DNA of 64,000 nucleotides from Chitinophaga arvensicola (GTDB taxonomy: Bacteria > Bacteroidota > Bacteroidia > Chitinophagales > Chitinophagaceae), in assembly GCF_900110835.1 (NCBI RefSeq), contig NZ_FOJG01000002.1, forward strand, positions 832,169-896,168, written 5' to 3'. Within the stretch, counting starts at the first letter, position 1; each line of letters opens with the position of its first letter. Shown in pieces: positions 37,630 to 45,508 of this stretch. The notes beneath the pieces are model-generated. The model worked only from the letters and a program-made list of their open reading frames with translations. It was not told the origin of the DNA and did no database searches. Position numbers and translations under genes: made by a program.

Positions 37630-38058
37630 TCAGGGTTTTTGTGCTGCTTCCAGCAAATAGAAATCATACACATAATTGTACCTTGAATTAGTACTGGCAA
37701 TCGTATAGTCGATCGAGATAGTAAACCTTCCTTCAATCAGGTCGGGGCTATCCATAGGTACTACGCCCACTTCATCTACTTTAATACGTGGTTCGTAAAA
37801 GAGGATGGCGTTTTCTACCAGGTCGCGCAGAAAGCCGATCATAGCGGCGTTCAGCGGTTCAAAAATATAGTCCTGCAAATCGCATCCATAGCGGGGTTGC
37901 ATCACTCTTTCTCCCAGACTGGTAGATAACAGGATATCCAGGCTTTCTTTTATATCGGCCTCATTGCTGACCAATTCCACCGCACCACTTTGCAGATCGA
38001 ATGTGGGTGGAAATTTCCAGCCGGTACCAAGAAATGAACGGGGATCATTTTGTAACAT
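37630..38058 (-). CDS. GPW/gp25 family baseplate protein (Afp9-like)
   Basis: 142 residues, normal length. Hallmarks of gp25: FLGTGWKFPPTFD near the start, IKESLDILLSTSLGERVMQP in the middle and ALxx-type LNAAMIGFLRDLVENAILFYEPRI afterwards. Gp25 proteins start sheath polymerisation from the baseplate. It follows the PAAR gene, an order opposite to Afp and PVC loci where gp25 precedes PAAR. Confidence 0.94.
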   Translation of the reverse strand: MLQNDPRSFLGTGWKFPPTFDLQSGAVELVSNEADIKESLDILLSTSLGERVMQPRYGCDLQDYIFEPLNAAMIGFLRDLVENAILFYEPRIKVDEVGVVPMDSPDLIEGRFTISIDYTIASTNSRYNYVYDFYLLEAAQKP

Positions 38059-38076
38059 GTGTCTTGATTTTATCTG

Positions 38077-38367
38077 TTATCCGCCTATTATTACAGTGGG
38101 TGCTCCCATCACAATCACACCACCGTGTGCAGTCAGATCGCCCATACGCGCTGCGGGCCTTCCTCCTATCATCACCGTAGCTGATCCTTTCACAATGGTA
38201 TCCGGAGGTCCTACACAGGTGCAGATATCTCCGGCCACTGCCGCCGGCATACCCGCAATCAATACGGTGGGTACGCAAGGCCCTACCACCGGACCGCCTA
38301 CATGCGGCACCGGTCCTGAAAACAGGGGGCAGGTATGAAAGTCGCTGAGACGAGCTGCAGGAGGCAT
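38077..38367 (-). CDS. PAAR-domain spike tip protein (Afp10-like)
   Basis: 96 residues consisting only of a PAAR repeat domain: PPAARLSDFHTC, VLIAGMPAAVAGD, VMIGGRPAARMGD and a final ahg-type motif GDLTAHGG. Conserved His and Cys (His11, Cys13, a CTC pair and His near 82) could bind the zinc ion of the conical tip. PAAR sharpens the VgrG-like spike. There is no C-terminal extension, so it does not itself carry an effector. Confidence 0.94.
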   Translation of the reverse strand: MPPAARLSDFHTCPLFSGPVPHVGGPVVGPCVPTVLIAGMPAAVAGDICTCVGPPDTIVKGSATVMIGGRPAARMGDLTAHGGVIVMGAPTVIIGG

Positions 38368-38409
38368 GAGATTAACAATTTAAATGACTTATGTTGGGGT
38401 GTATATCAG

Positions 38410-40185
38410 CTAATTAATTTTTACCATTGATCCGGATATCTCCGTGATACCCTGTGCCGACAGCTTGGCCAGCGCGCCTTTCAGTTCCACCGCACCATCT
38501 GCATTGGCTGAAATACTGGCCCCTCCTATGGATAAGGCGGCGCCGGCAGACAACACCAGGTTTACACCTGCTTTCAACTCCACGTTCATGGGGCTTTCCA
38601 GCTTGATACCGGAAGTATCCATCGTCACCGTGTTGTTGTTCTGATCTTTCAGCTGAATACTCGTAGAAGCTTCGTCGATGGTGATGCTGTTGCCTGCCGG
38701 CGTATCTATGATAATAGTTTTCGTACTGTCGTTGAAGTGAATACGCATTCCGCTCCTGGTCACAAATCCTTTTTCATCATTGGCATCTTTCGCAGTGATG
38801 GGAGCCGGTTTTGCGCTGCTGTTGAGCATACCGAGTACCACCGCATCACGGGGATCATCATTGATAAATCCTACGATCACTTCATCATCGATTTCAGGCC
38901 GGAAGAAAGCGCCCCGGTTGTTGCCGGCGTCGAGACTGGCCACCCTCACCCAGATACCTCTGGCTGCATTGTCGATCACCGGGATTTTCACCAGGATGCG
39001 GTGTTCCCCATCAGGATCATCCTGCAGCTGCACCACCTTGCCGATCTGCAACCCATGAATAGCAGGGAGCATTCCGGCGGCCGGAATATCAGAAATATCT
39101 TTATAGGCTTCCGCCAGCCAGTCGGGTTCCAGCCCAAACTGGATATGCGTATCCCAGGTACCCTGCGCTACTTCATGCCGCACGCCCGTTACAAAAGCAT
39201 TGCCGTTATAACGGTTACCAATACCCTGTAAAGTGACCATATCGCCAGGTGTAATCCCGGAGAAGCCCAGGAACTTTGCCCTGCCACGGATCTTGGCCAG
39301 ACGGCTTTTCAGCATCGCCGCGCCCACCAGCTGCTGCAGTTCTTCCGCCGGACGACGGCCGCTATGCAGCAATTCGTATTTGGATAAGCCGATCACACCA
39401 GCCAGTGTACTACCGGAAACATTGCCCTGCTCTGCATAATCTGCAGACGAACTTTCCGCTTCATACAGTTGCTGCCCGGTGTAATCCCACGCGCTGGCAT
39501 GTACGTTGCTCCACTGATGACGCGCATCCATTTCGGCTTCCAGTTCCATCAGCGAGGAACCGTAGGTAAGTTGCAGTACTGCCGAAGCACTGGTATCAGG
39601 CTTCTTCACCTTTACCTTTCCCTGGTCGGCTATCACCAGTTTGCCATTGACTTCCGCCCGTAACAACAGGAAATCCCAATCGGTGCTGTGATGCTGCACC
39701 AGTTCCTTATGTTGTACATCCGTAACTTCCACATCGGCATTCAGGCCGCTGTATCGCCTGACCAGCTGCTCGATCACTTCACTGTCCTTTACTTTTTCGT
39801 AGTACCGGCTATGCCGGCCTATGGCCATTTTCACCGATTCGTCCCGGCATTCTACCGTAAGTACCGGGTTACCATCCTGGCGGAATTTGATGCCCTGGTG
39901 TACGATGATCCCTTTGAACAAAACTTTATTGGAACCATCGCGGCCAATTTTGATAGACAGCTTTGTACCCGGCAGCAGGTCGTCGGTATTGCTGATAGAA
40001 AAATTCTGATCAGCGGCGGCGCCATCACGCAACACGATTTTAGCCAGCGGTATTTTATTGACCACCTGGATCAGTGTCAGTGACAGCACCTCATACATAG
40101 CGTTCAGCGGTTGGGTACCGTTCAACAGGATGTCGTAACTCGCTACATCATGCGCAGACGTATTGGGTATTCCTGTTTCGTTCAT
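38410..40185 (-). CDS. VgrG-like spike protein (Afp8-like)
   Basis: 591 residues. The gp27-like part (about 15-345) holds typical text such as GTKLSIKIGRDG, DWDFLLLRAEVNGKL and GDMVTLQGIGNRYNGN. A gp5-type OB fold lies at about 370-460 (IGKVVQLQDDPDGEHRILVKIP, EIDDEVIVGFINDDPRDAVVLG). The end is a beta-helix with repeated short strands (ITIDEASTSIQLKDQNNNTV) and no lysozyme domain. It forms the trimeric spike at the centre of the baseplate. Its start overlaps the LysM gene by 4 bases. Confidence 0.94.
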   Translation of the reverse strand: MNETGIPNTSAHDVASYDILLNGTQPLNAMYEVLSLTLIQVVNKIPLAKIVLRDGAAADQNFSISNTDDLLPGTKLSIKIGRDGSNKVLFKGIIVHQGIKFRQDGNPVLTVECRDESVKMAIGRHSRYYEKVKDSEVIEQLVRRYSGLNADVEVTDVQHKELVQHHSTDWDFLLLRAEVNGKLVIADQGKVKVKKPDTSASAVLQLTYGSSLMELEAEMDARHQWSNVHASAWDYTGQQLYEAESSSADYAEQGNVSGSTLAGVIGLSKYELLHSGRRPAEELQQLVGAAMLKSRLAKIRGRAKFLGFSGITPGDMVTLQGIGNRYNGNAFVTGVRHEVAQGTWDTHIQFGLEPDWLAEAYKDISDIPAAGMLPAIHGLQIGKVVQLQDDPDGEHRILVKIPVIDNAARGIWVRVASLDAGNNRGAFFRPEIDDEVIVGFINDDPRDAVVLGMLNSSAKPAPITAKDANDEKGFVTRSGMRIHFNDSTKTIIIDTPAGNSITIDEASTSIQLKDQNNNTVTMDTSGIKLESPMNVELKAGVNLVLSAGAALSIGGASISANADGAVELKGALAKLSAQGITEISGSMVKIN

Positions 40186-40877
40186 GATACTTCGCTTTTA
40201 TCGAATGGAGGGAAATAGATCTCTTTGCCAACCGGCACTCTCCGGAAAGAAGTGAGGTTGTTTTGCCTTGCCACCTGCAGCATGTATTTAGGGTCCTGGT
40301 AGATCTTGAAACTAAACAGATCGAGCCGGTCGCCCTGTTTAAACACGCGGTAATGCGTCAGATCGGGAGACGATTTACTTTGCTCCCTTTCGTTGGCTTC
40401 TTTTGCACGGTAGTTGAGAAAAGTGGCGCTGACTTTCACCCGGAGCGGACTACCATCTGCATTAAACAGCACATAGTTCAGATCCAGGTTAGACATCACG
40501 CAGGGAAAAGCAATCTGCTTGCCCCAGAACACTTTCAGAAAACGGGGGCGGTGTGTTTCTCCATCCATGTAGTACACCGTGTCCAGCAGCAGTTTTACCT
40601 GCGCCTGCACTTCCATTCCGGGATAGCCATACCCTTCAATGGTATTGGTACCATCCAGTACGAAATCAAGTTTGAGTTCCTCCGGAATGGTGGAGATAAA
40701 ACGGGCTTCTGTTTTCTGACTGCCTGGCTCCCGGCGGATATCATAATCTACTTTCAGCGAACGGGTATAAGTTTCCGCATTTACCGGAACCGTAAATTTG
40801 TGACTTTTATCCAGCTGCTGCTGCAACTTATCGGAATAAGTGAGGATGTAGATCTTTTCCAGTTTCGCGTCGCTCAT
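40182..40877 (-). CDS. LysM-domain baseplate hub protein (Afp7-like)
   Basis: 231 residues. The N-terminal 160 residues are the eCIS-specific part (KIYILTYSDKLQQQLDK), and a LysM-like domain is at about 168-225 (YRVFKQGDRLDLFSFKIY, MLQVARQNNLTSFRRVPVGKEIYFPP). In eCIS particles this LysM protein is a baseplate component at the spike-tube junction rather than a cell-wall hydrolase. The gene overlaps the DUF5908 gene upstream and the spike gene downstream by 4 bases each, giving a tightly coupled set. Confidence 0.9.
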   Translation of the reverse strand: MSDAKLEKIYILTYSDKLQQQLDKSHKFTVPVNAETYTRSLKVDYDIRREPGSQKTEARFISTIPEELKLDFVLDGTNTIEGYGYPGMEVQAQVKLLLDTVYYMDGETHRPRFLKVFWGKQIAFPCVMSNLDLNYVLFNADGSPLRVKVSATFLNYRAKEANEREQSKSSPDLTHYRVFKQGDRLDLFSFKIYQDPKYMLQVARQNNLTSFRRVPVGKEIYFPPFDKSEVS

Positions 40878-41053
40878 CTTTCATTTTTTTCTTTCAGTAC
40901 CTGTAATACTTTCTCCACGCATAAAGCAATCAGCGCTTCCGTGGCATTACTGCCACCGCTGGCTGCGGATGCTGCACCGGCAGTGCCGCCGCCGGAAGAA
41001 TTGTCCGGCGATACTTCCGCTTTAATGATCAGTTCACGGATTTCAATGGGCAT
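40874..41053 (-). CDS. DUF5908 small eCIS protein
   Basis: A 59-residue gene found by reading the gap between the LysM and tube genes. It begins MPIEIRELIIKAEV, the signature of DUF5908, has a Gly/Ala/Ser-rich middle (20-36) and an amphipathic C-terminal helix (EALIALCVEKVLQVLKEK). DUF5908 proteins sit at exactly this place in eCIS operons (Afp6 position). The stop overlaps the LysM start as ATGA, and the start lies 3 bases after the tube gene stop. Function is unknown; a small baseplate or assembly peptide is likely. Confidence 0.88.
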   Translation of the reverse strand: MPIEIRELIIKAEVSPDNSSGGGTAGAASAASGGSNATEALIALCVEKVLQVLKEKNER

Positions 41054-41056
41054 GAC

Positions 41057-41557
41057 TCAGCTGTTTTTAAATTCGAAACGGTTATAGTTCAGTTCCAGTG
41101 TTTCTATTAATACCTCGCTGCGTTCTGCATTCAACTCTGCCAGCTTCCAGCTGCGGGGCCATACCCAGGCCAGGTTCCAGTACATGAGGATATTATGATC
41201 TTCATCCAGCAGCGCTACCTTCACCAGTTGCAAAGGTTTGATCTGCTGCTCTTCCAGTGCTTTCCGGCACCAGGATGACAAAGAAGAATCATCCGGGCGG
41301 AGCAGCCCCCTTTTCAGGACCAGTGGCGAATAACTTCGTCTCACGGGTATGTTGTGCTCAAACCGGTTCTCCCCTCCTTCTTTTACCTGTTCTGTGTTGA
41401 TACTGGCTTCCAGACCTGTAACACTCTGAAAACGGATATCGAGTTCAGTGCCCTGGTCGTTTCCACCGCTGCTTTTCGGTAATCCAAAAAAGGTGACCGA
41501 AAAGTGGAAGTTTGTCGTTTGCCAGAAGTTATCCGGCTTTATTGCCGCTTGTGCCAT
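41057..41557 (-). CDS. Tail tube protein, baseplate-proximal (Afp5-like)
   Basis: 166 residues, gp19/tube family. Typical features: FHFSVTFFGLP near the start, FQSVTGLEASINTEQVKEGG, LVLKRGLLRPDDSSLSSWC and a final LIETLELNYNRFE. The second tube gene next to DUF5908 and LysM genes corresponds to Afp5, the tube initiator that adapts the hexameric tube to the trimeric spike. It starts one base after the main tube gene ends. Confidence 0.9.
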   Translation of the reverse strand: MAQAAIKPDNFWQTTNFHFSVTFFGLPKSSGGNDQGTELDIRFQSVTGLEASINTEQVKEGGENRFEHNIPVRRSYSPLVLKRGLLRPDDSSLSSWCRKALEEQQIKPLQLVKVALLDEDHNILMYWNLAWVWPRSWKLAELNAERSEVLIETLELNYNRFEFKNS

Positions 41558-41558
41558 A

Positions 41559-42026
41559 TTAATCGACGTTCATGATCTCCAGCCCTTCGTGTACCAGTTC
41601 CATGGTTTCAATAGCCACTTCATTGGCATCTGCCTTCAGATCCGTGGAAGTTATTTTGGAAGGCCATGCATTCAGTACTTTCCAGGTGATCACCGGGTCA
41701 TGATTTTCGTTCAGCAGCTTGATGGTCACATCACGGCGGTATTTGCTACCGGCTTTGTTGCCTTCCTGGAAATAATAGGTTTCGCGCCAGGCTTTATAGA
41801 AATCATAATCACCTTCAAAAGTGCCACGTTTCAGCGTGATGTTCGCATACTTGGTAAGGCCGGGCTGTTTGCTTTTATTATATTTCTTGCTGCTGCCTTC
41901 ACGGTATTCGATCACTTCTGTTTCGAAGTCAAGACCGGCTACTTCTGTGAAGCCAAGACGAACGTCTTTCCCCCATTCTACCAGGAAATGAAATTTGGGT
42001 AATGGGTATGTTCCTTTTGCAGGCAT
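41559..42026 (-). CDS. Main tail tube protein (Afp1-like)
   Basis: 155 residues, gp19/Hcp-like tube family: YPLPKFHFLVEWGKDVRLGF, AGLDFETEVIEYREG, ITLKRGTFEGDYDFYKAWRE, ending with IETMELVHEGLE. It should stack as hexameric rings to form the inner tube into which cargo is loaded. The gene is followed immediately by the second tube gene. Confidence 0.92.
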   Translation of the reverse strand: MPAKGTYPLPKFHFLVEWGKDVRLGFTEVAGLDFETEVIEYREGSSKKYNKSKQPGLTKYANITLKRGTFEGDYDFYKAWRETYYFQEGNKAGSKYRRDVTIKLLNENHDPVITWKVLNAWPSKITSTDLKADANEVAIETMELVHEGLEIMNVD

Positions 42027-42066
42027 ATCTTTAAATTTAAAAGAGGTGAAGAAAATGTACTATAGG

Positions 42067-42978
42067 CTATTTGCAGGCTTTCGCGTCCTGTGCCTGTTTG
42101 ATAGCTTTGGTAAGACTATCCGTGCATGCCTGCAAGCGGTTTGCTTCCTGGCTTACTTTATCGTATTCCGGTTTAATGGCCGCCAGTCTTTCATCCGCAT
42201 TTTTCAGTTGCGTCTGTGTTACGGTGAAATACGTATCTTTTGTTAACGGGAATACCGGGCATACCAGCTTGTCGGTGCAACAGATTTCCATGCTGTCGTC
42301 GCCTGATTTGATACCACCGTTAGATGCACTGCTGCTGCCATTTGGATTAAAAACGCAGCCAATGCGGGCAATGGCGGTTTTAATACCATAATCCTTTTCG
42401 CAGATAGATTCATCCAGGATGGTAGCTGCTTTGAGCGCAATCACGATATTGTTGAAAATATCGTTACCAATGGCAATCACATCCTGCAACTTCTTTCCAT
42501 AATCCGCCCAGGCATCGGTGATACCACCTTTCTTCAGGACCTGGTCGTTGGAGCAGTCGATGGATTTAGAGATATTGTTATAACAGGCAGCTACCTCATC
42601 TACCTTTGTATACAGCTCTTTTGTCATGCAGAAAAGCACTTCGATAGCGGTAACGGAGAAGCCGGTGCTTTTACAGAGCTTTTCCAGGATATCGAGGATC
42701 ACCTTTACTTTGCTGGTAATCGCATCTGCCTTTTCGGCGCTTTGTTGAACGCTGTCGAAATATGTTTTCACTTTATTCCGCCAGTCCTGTGCCAGGCCCA
42801 GTTCATCTTTTTTCTTGGCTGCTTCAGCGGCCTTCTGCTGGTAAGAGCTACCTTTTATTTTCAGCTCCTTTTTCCAGTCATCCACACACCCGCACTCCGA
42901 ATCGTTGCCACCGGTGATGGTAGCGCAGCAGGAGTCGTCACTTTCTTTAAAAGGGTCATACGGTTTATCGCAATTCAT
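42067..42978 (-). CDS. Cysteine-rich helical eCIS protein of unknown function (B)
   Basis: 303 residues from the ATG at 42976-42978; the open frame extends to 43053 but the longer start would nearly meet the upstream gene and adds an unlikely basic leader. The first 31 residues carry five cysteines including CC and CGC; the C-terminus ends ACK. The body is a set of long amphipathic helices (KKELKIKGSSYQQKAAEAAK, QANRLQACTDSLTKAIKQAQ). I recognise no domain. It lies between the sheath and tube genes, next to a similar protein, so it is probably a structural or lumen component rather than an effector, but this is inference. Confidence 0.65.
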   Translation of the reverse strand: MNCDKPYDPFKESDDSCCATITGGNDSECGCVDDWKKELKIKGSSYQQKAAEAAKKKDELGLAQDWRNKVKTYFDSVQQSAEKADAITSKVKVILDILEKLCKSTGFSVTAIEVLFCMTKELYTKVDEVAACYNNISKSIDCSNDQVLKKGGITDAWADYGKKLQDVIAIGNDIFNNIVIALKAATILDESICEKDYGIKTAIARIGCVFNPNGSSSASNGGIKSGDDSMEICCTDKLVCPVFPLTKDTYFTVTQTQLKNADERLAAIKPEYDKVSQEANRLQACTDSLTKAIKQAQDAKACK

Positions 42979-43037
42979 GATGAATATTTTTTTGTGATCA
43001 GGAATTTTTTTTCCGGGAGATGATAAACGGGGCGGGA

Positions 43038-43985
43038 CTATTCGTCGCCACAATGTCCGCCACCATTGCCATTGCTGTTGCAGTAATTATTCTGTGCCTG
43101 TTCGCAGATCGACTTGATGGTTGGAAGATCACCACAAGGCAGTGTGCAAAGGAATTCACGGATATCCTCTATTCCCTGTGTTTGTGTTCTCACAGACCAC
43201 AGGGTTTCGCGGATGGTAACCTTTTGCGTTTTGGCATCACCGAGGGCGCCGTAGGTCTTTTTCTGATCGTCTTCTCCGTTCTTGATGTTGAGTAACACAT
43301 CATCCCGGAATACTTTAATAGCATCGATCAGGTCTTTATGCAACAGGATCGCGTTGTCTATGCTGGTGAAGGACTGGATACCGGATACGTCCCCAACGGC
43401 ACAGTGCAGCTTGTTGATGCTCACGTTATCATTTTCGCCGCAGCCACCGTCGGAGGCATACATCTGTTGAGATCCTTCCACGATATTGGTAAAGCAGGTT
43501 TCAAAGTCTTTGCTGCCGGCTTTCAGTTTCGCAAGCGCCGCGCGCTGGGCTTTGTTGCAGTTATCATCTGCTTTATTTTTCAGCTTATGGGCGGATTCGC
43601 TCAGTAACGCAAACTTCTGTTTGGCGTCCTGGATATTTTTCGCCACAATAGCCAGTGCTGCAGCTATCGCCTTGTTTACATCATTGGCTTTGCTCAGCCT
43701 GTCTTTTACCAGGTCAGCGTCTTTCTGGCTGGGGAGGGCAGCACAGAGATCCAGCGCACGATAAAAGCGCCAGGTTTCTTCTGCTTTGATAAAGAAACAT
43801 TTTTTGTACCGGTATACGGGAGTATATCCTTTGAATTCGCCTTCCCGCATACGCAATACATTCAGCGAATCCGTAAAGGCGCTACAGATCCCTTTTTTGT
43901 TATTATCGATGTATTGCTGGGTTTTATTGGTAGAATCGCCGCAGCCGTTCGTAGCTGTCGACGTAGTGGAGGTCATGGTGTTCAT
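43038..43985 (-). CDS. Cysteine-rich helical eCIS protein of unknown function (A)
   Basis: 315 residues. A Thr/Ser-rich start with Cys15 leads to helical segments (DVNKAIAAALAIVAKNIQDA, KQKFALLSESAHKLKNKADD) and about 10 cysteines, with a Gly/Asn/Cys-rich tail (GGGHCGDE). No domain is recognised. It resembles the following gene product in size, composition and helical layout, so the two may be distant paralogues that form a complex. Position between sheath and tube genes is where Afp has extra sheath paralogues, but this protein has no sheath features. Possible roles are plug, cap adaptor or cargo. Confidence 0.65.
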   Translation of the reverse strand: MNTMTSTTSTATNGCGDSTNKTQQYIDNNKKGICSAFTDSLNVLRMREGEFKGYTPVYRYKKCFFIKAEETWRFYRALDLCAALPSQKDADLVKDRLSKANDVNKAIAAALAIVAKNIQDAKQKFALLSESAHKLKNKADDNCNKAQRAALAKLKAGSKDFETCFTNIVEGSQQMYASDGGCGENDNVSINKLHCAVGDVSGIQSFTSIDNAILLHKDLIDAIKVFRDDVLLNIKNGEDDQKKTYGALGDAKTQKVTIRETLWSVRTQTQGIEDIREFLCTLPCGDLPTIKSICEQAQNNYCNSNGNGGGHCGDE

Positions 43986-44030
43986 ACAGCTTTCAATTTA
44001 TTTTTTGGGGAATGTAAAGACAGTTACCGG

Positions 44031-45452
44031 CTATGATTCCTGCAACATTTTGTGACTGAATCGCAGGATGATAAATTCAGCAGGGCGTACCACTGCCATT
44101 CCGATCTCAACGATCATCCTTCCTTCCCATACATCCAGTTCTGTCATGGTTTCACCCAGTCCTACCTTTACAAAATAGGCTTCCCTTGTGGTAGTGCCCA
44201 TGAGTGCCCCCGCTTTCCATTGCTGGGTAAGATAGTTTTCTATCATAGATTTCACCCTTACCCAGGTATTGAGGTCATTGGGTTCAAACACAAACTGCTG
44301 AGTGGCGTTCTTTACAGACTCTTCTACCATGTTGAAGAAACGGCGAACAGAGATATAACGCCATTCGTTGTCGTTACCGGCGAGGGTACGTGCGCCCCAT
44401 ATGATAGCCGGGCCTCTTCCGGGGAAGAAACGGACCACGTTTACCGATTTACCGTCTGTTACATCCACATTCAGGTTTTCCTGTTGCAGTTTGGTAACAA
44501 TTACTTCAGGGCTTACGGCATAGTCGATGCCCACGTTGGCCGGTGCTTTCCATACGCCGCGCGTATTATCTGTTTCCGCGTATTTACCCACTACTGCCGC
44601 AGAGGAAGGAAGCAGCATCCGGATCTGTGTGATTGCATTCAGCGCCTGGTAGTAAAAAGCATTATTCACACTTTTCAGGGCTGCCAGTGTACCGTTCAGG
44701 GAGCCGTCGCCACCGCTCTGCACCACGTTTACCGTAGCCTCATCATAGGCATACGACAGCTGTGTATTGAGCCGGGGGAAATAAACCGCGCCATATTTTT
44801 TGGTTTCTATTTCACCAAAGCCCGCATTTCTGAACAGGGTTACATTGTGGTCAATGATGCTCTCCGCTGGTCCGATGGCCGGATCCATCCAGATATCAAA
44901 CACAGTAAAGCGGTCTTTCAGCAAACTGCACTGGTCCAGTGCAGATTTGTGCAGGGTATAATAAGAGGCTGCATCCGTGAGGTTGATGGCATCGGGGAAA
45001 AGCAGCAAGGTTACTTCATCTATTTTTTCAACGGCATTCAATCCATCTGTGAGCGACGACAATGAAATGACGCCACCGGTGCTGTAATCGCCTACAGACA
45101 CAATGTAGCAGGGGCCGCCGCCATTATTGAAGAACATCTGCAACTGGTATTGCATAATGTATTTCGATGCCTTTGTGGGATCAATCACCGCTTTGATAAC
45201 GGCTTGTGGTTGTGTGCTGTCGATGGTGACAACAATACTTTCTTCTTCCTGCTTCGGTCCACCGAAGATGCGGTTGTAATCGAGCATGGAAGTAATACGG
45301 GTGGGGACCAGCAACAGATCGCCGGGGGCGTTGTTCTGAGCAGATTCCGTATAGCCGATGAACGCCGGGATGGCGGTTTCAACAGAGGCTATGGAGGGGG
45401 GAAACTTGACGATCTCCTCGATATAAACGCCGGGAGTTTTATATTCTGCCAT
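44031..45452 (-). CDS. Contractile sheath protein
   Basis: 473 residues, the only sheath gene in the cluster. The N-terminus KTPGVYIEEIVKFPPSI is the standard start of phage and eCIS sheaths, and the C-terminal domain has YISVRRFFNMVEESVKNATQ and LTQQWKAGALMG...AYFVKVG. Afp and PVC have three sheath paralogues; a single sheath is common in Bacteroidota systems. The sheath surrounds the tube and contracts during firing. A 56-base gap separates it from the 444-aa gene. Confidence 0.94.
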   Translation of the reverse strand: MAEYKTPGVYIEEIVKFPPSIASVETAIPAFIGYTESAQNNAPGDLLLVPTRITSMLDYNRIFGGPKQEEESIVVTIDSTQPQAVIKAVIDPTKASKYIMQYQLQMFFNNGGGPCYIVSVGDYSTGGVISLSSLTDGLNAVEKIDEVTLLLFPDAINLTDAASYYTLHKSALDQCSLLKDRFTVFDIWMDPAIGPAESIIDHNVTLFRNAGFGEIETKKYGAVYFPRLNTQLSYAYDEATVNVVQSGGDGSLNGTLAALKSVNNAFYYQALNAITQIRMLLPSSAAVVGKYAETDNTRGVWKAPANVGIDYAVSPEVIVTKLQQENLNVDVTDGKSVNVVRFFPGRGPAIIWGARTLAGNDNEWRYISVRRFFNMVEESVKNATQQFVFEPNDLNTWVRVKSMIENYLTQQWKAGALMGTTTREAYFVKVGLGETMTELDVWEGRMIVEIGMAVVRPAEFIILRFSHKMLQES

Positions 45453-45508
45453 ATGTTTGGGGTTTTAGCTGTTTTAAATGTTGTTTGAATGATGCTTACA
45501 CCTTGCAG

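Noticed and set aside
42979..43053. Longer N-terminus for the Cys-rich protein B
   Set aside because: The added 25 residues are basic and Pro-rich and the start would lie 15 bases past the stop of the neighbouring gene; the internal ATG at 42978 begins a Cys-rich segment like that of its neighbour.
44052..45065. 337-codon plus-strand open frame opposite the sheath gene
   Set aside because: The sheath assignment on the minus strand is certain; the antisense translation is rich in His, Cys and Arg with no domain.
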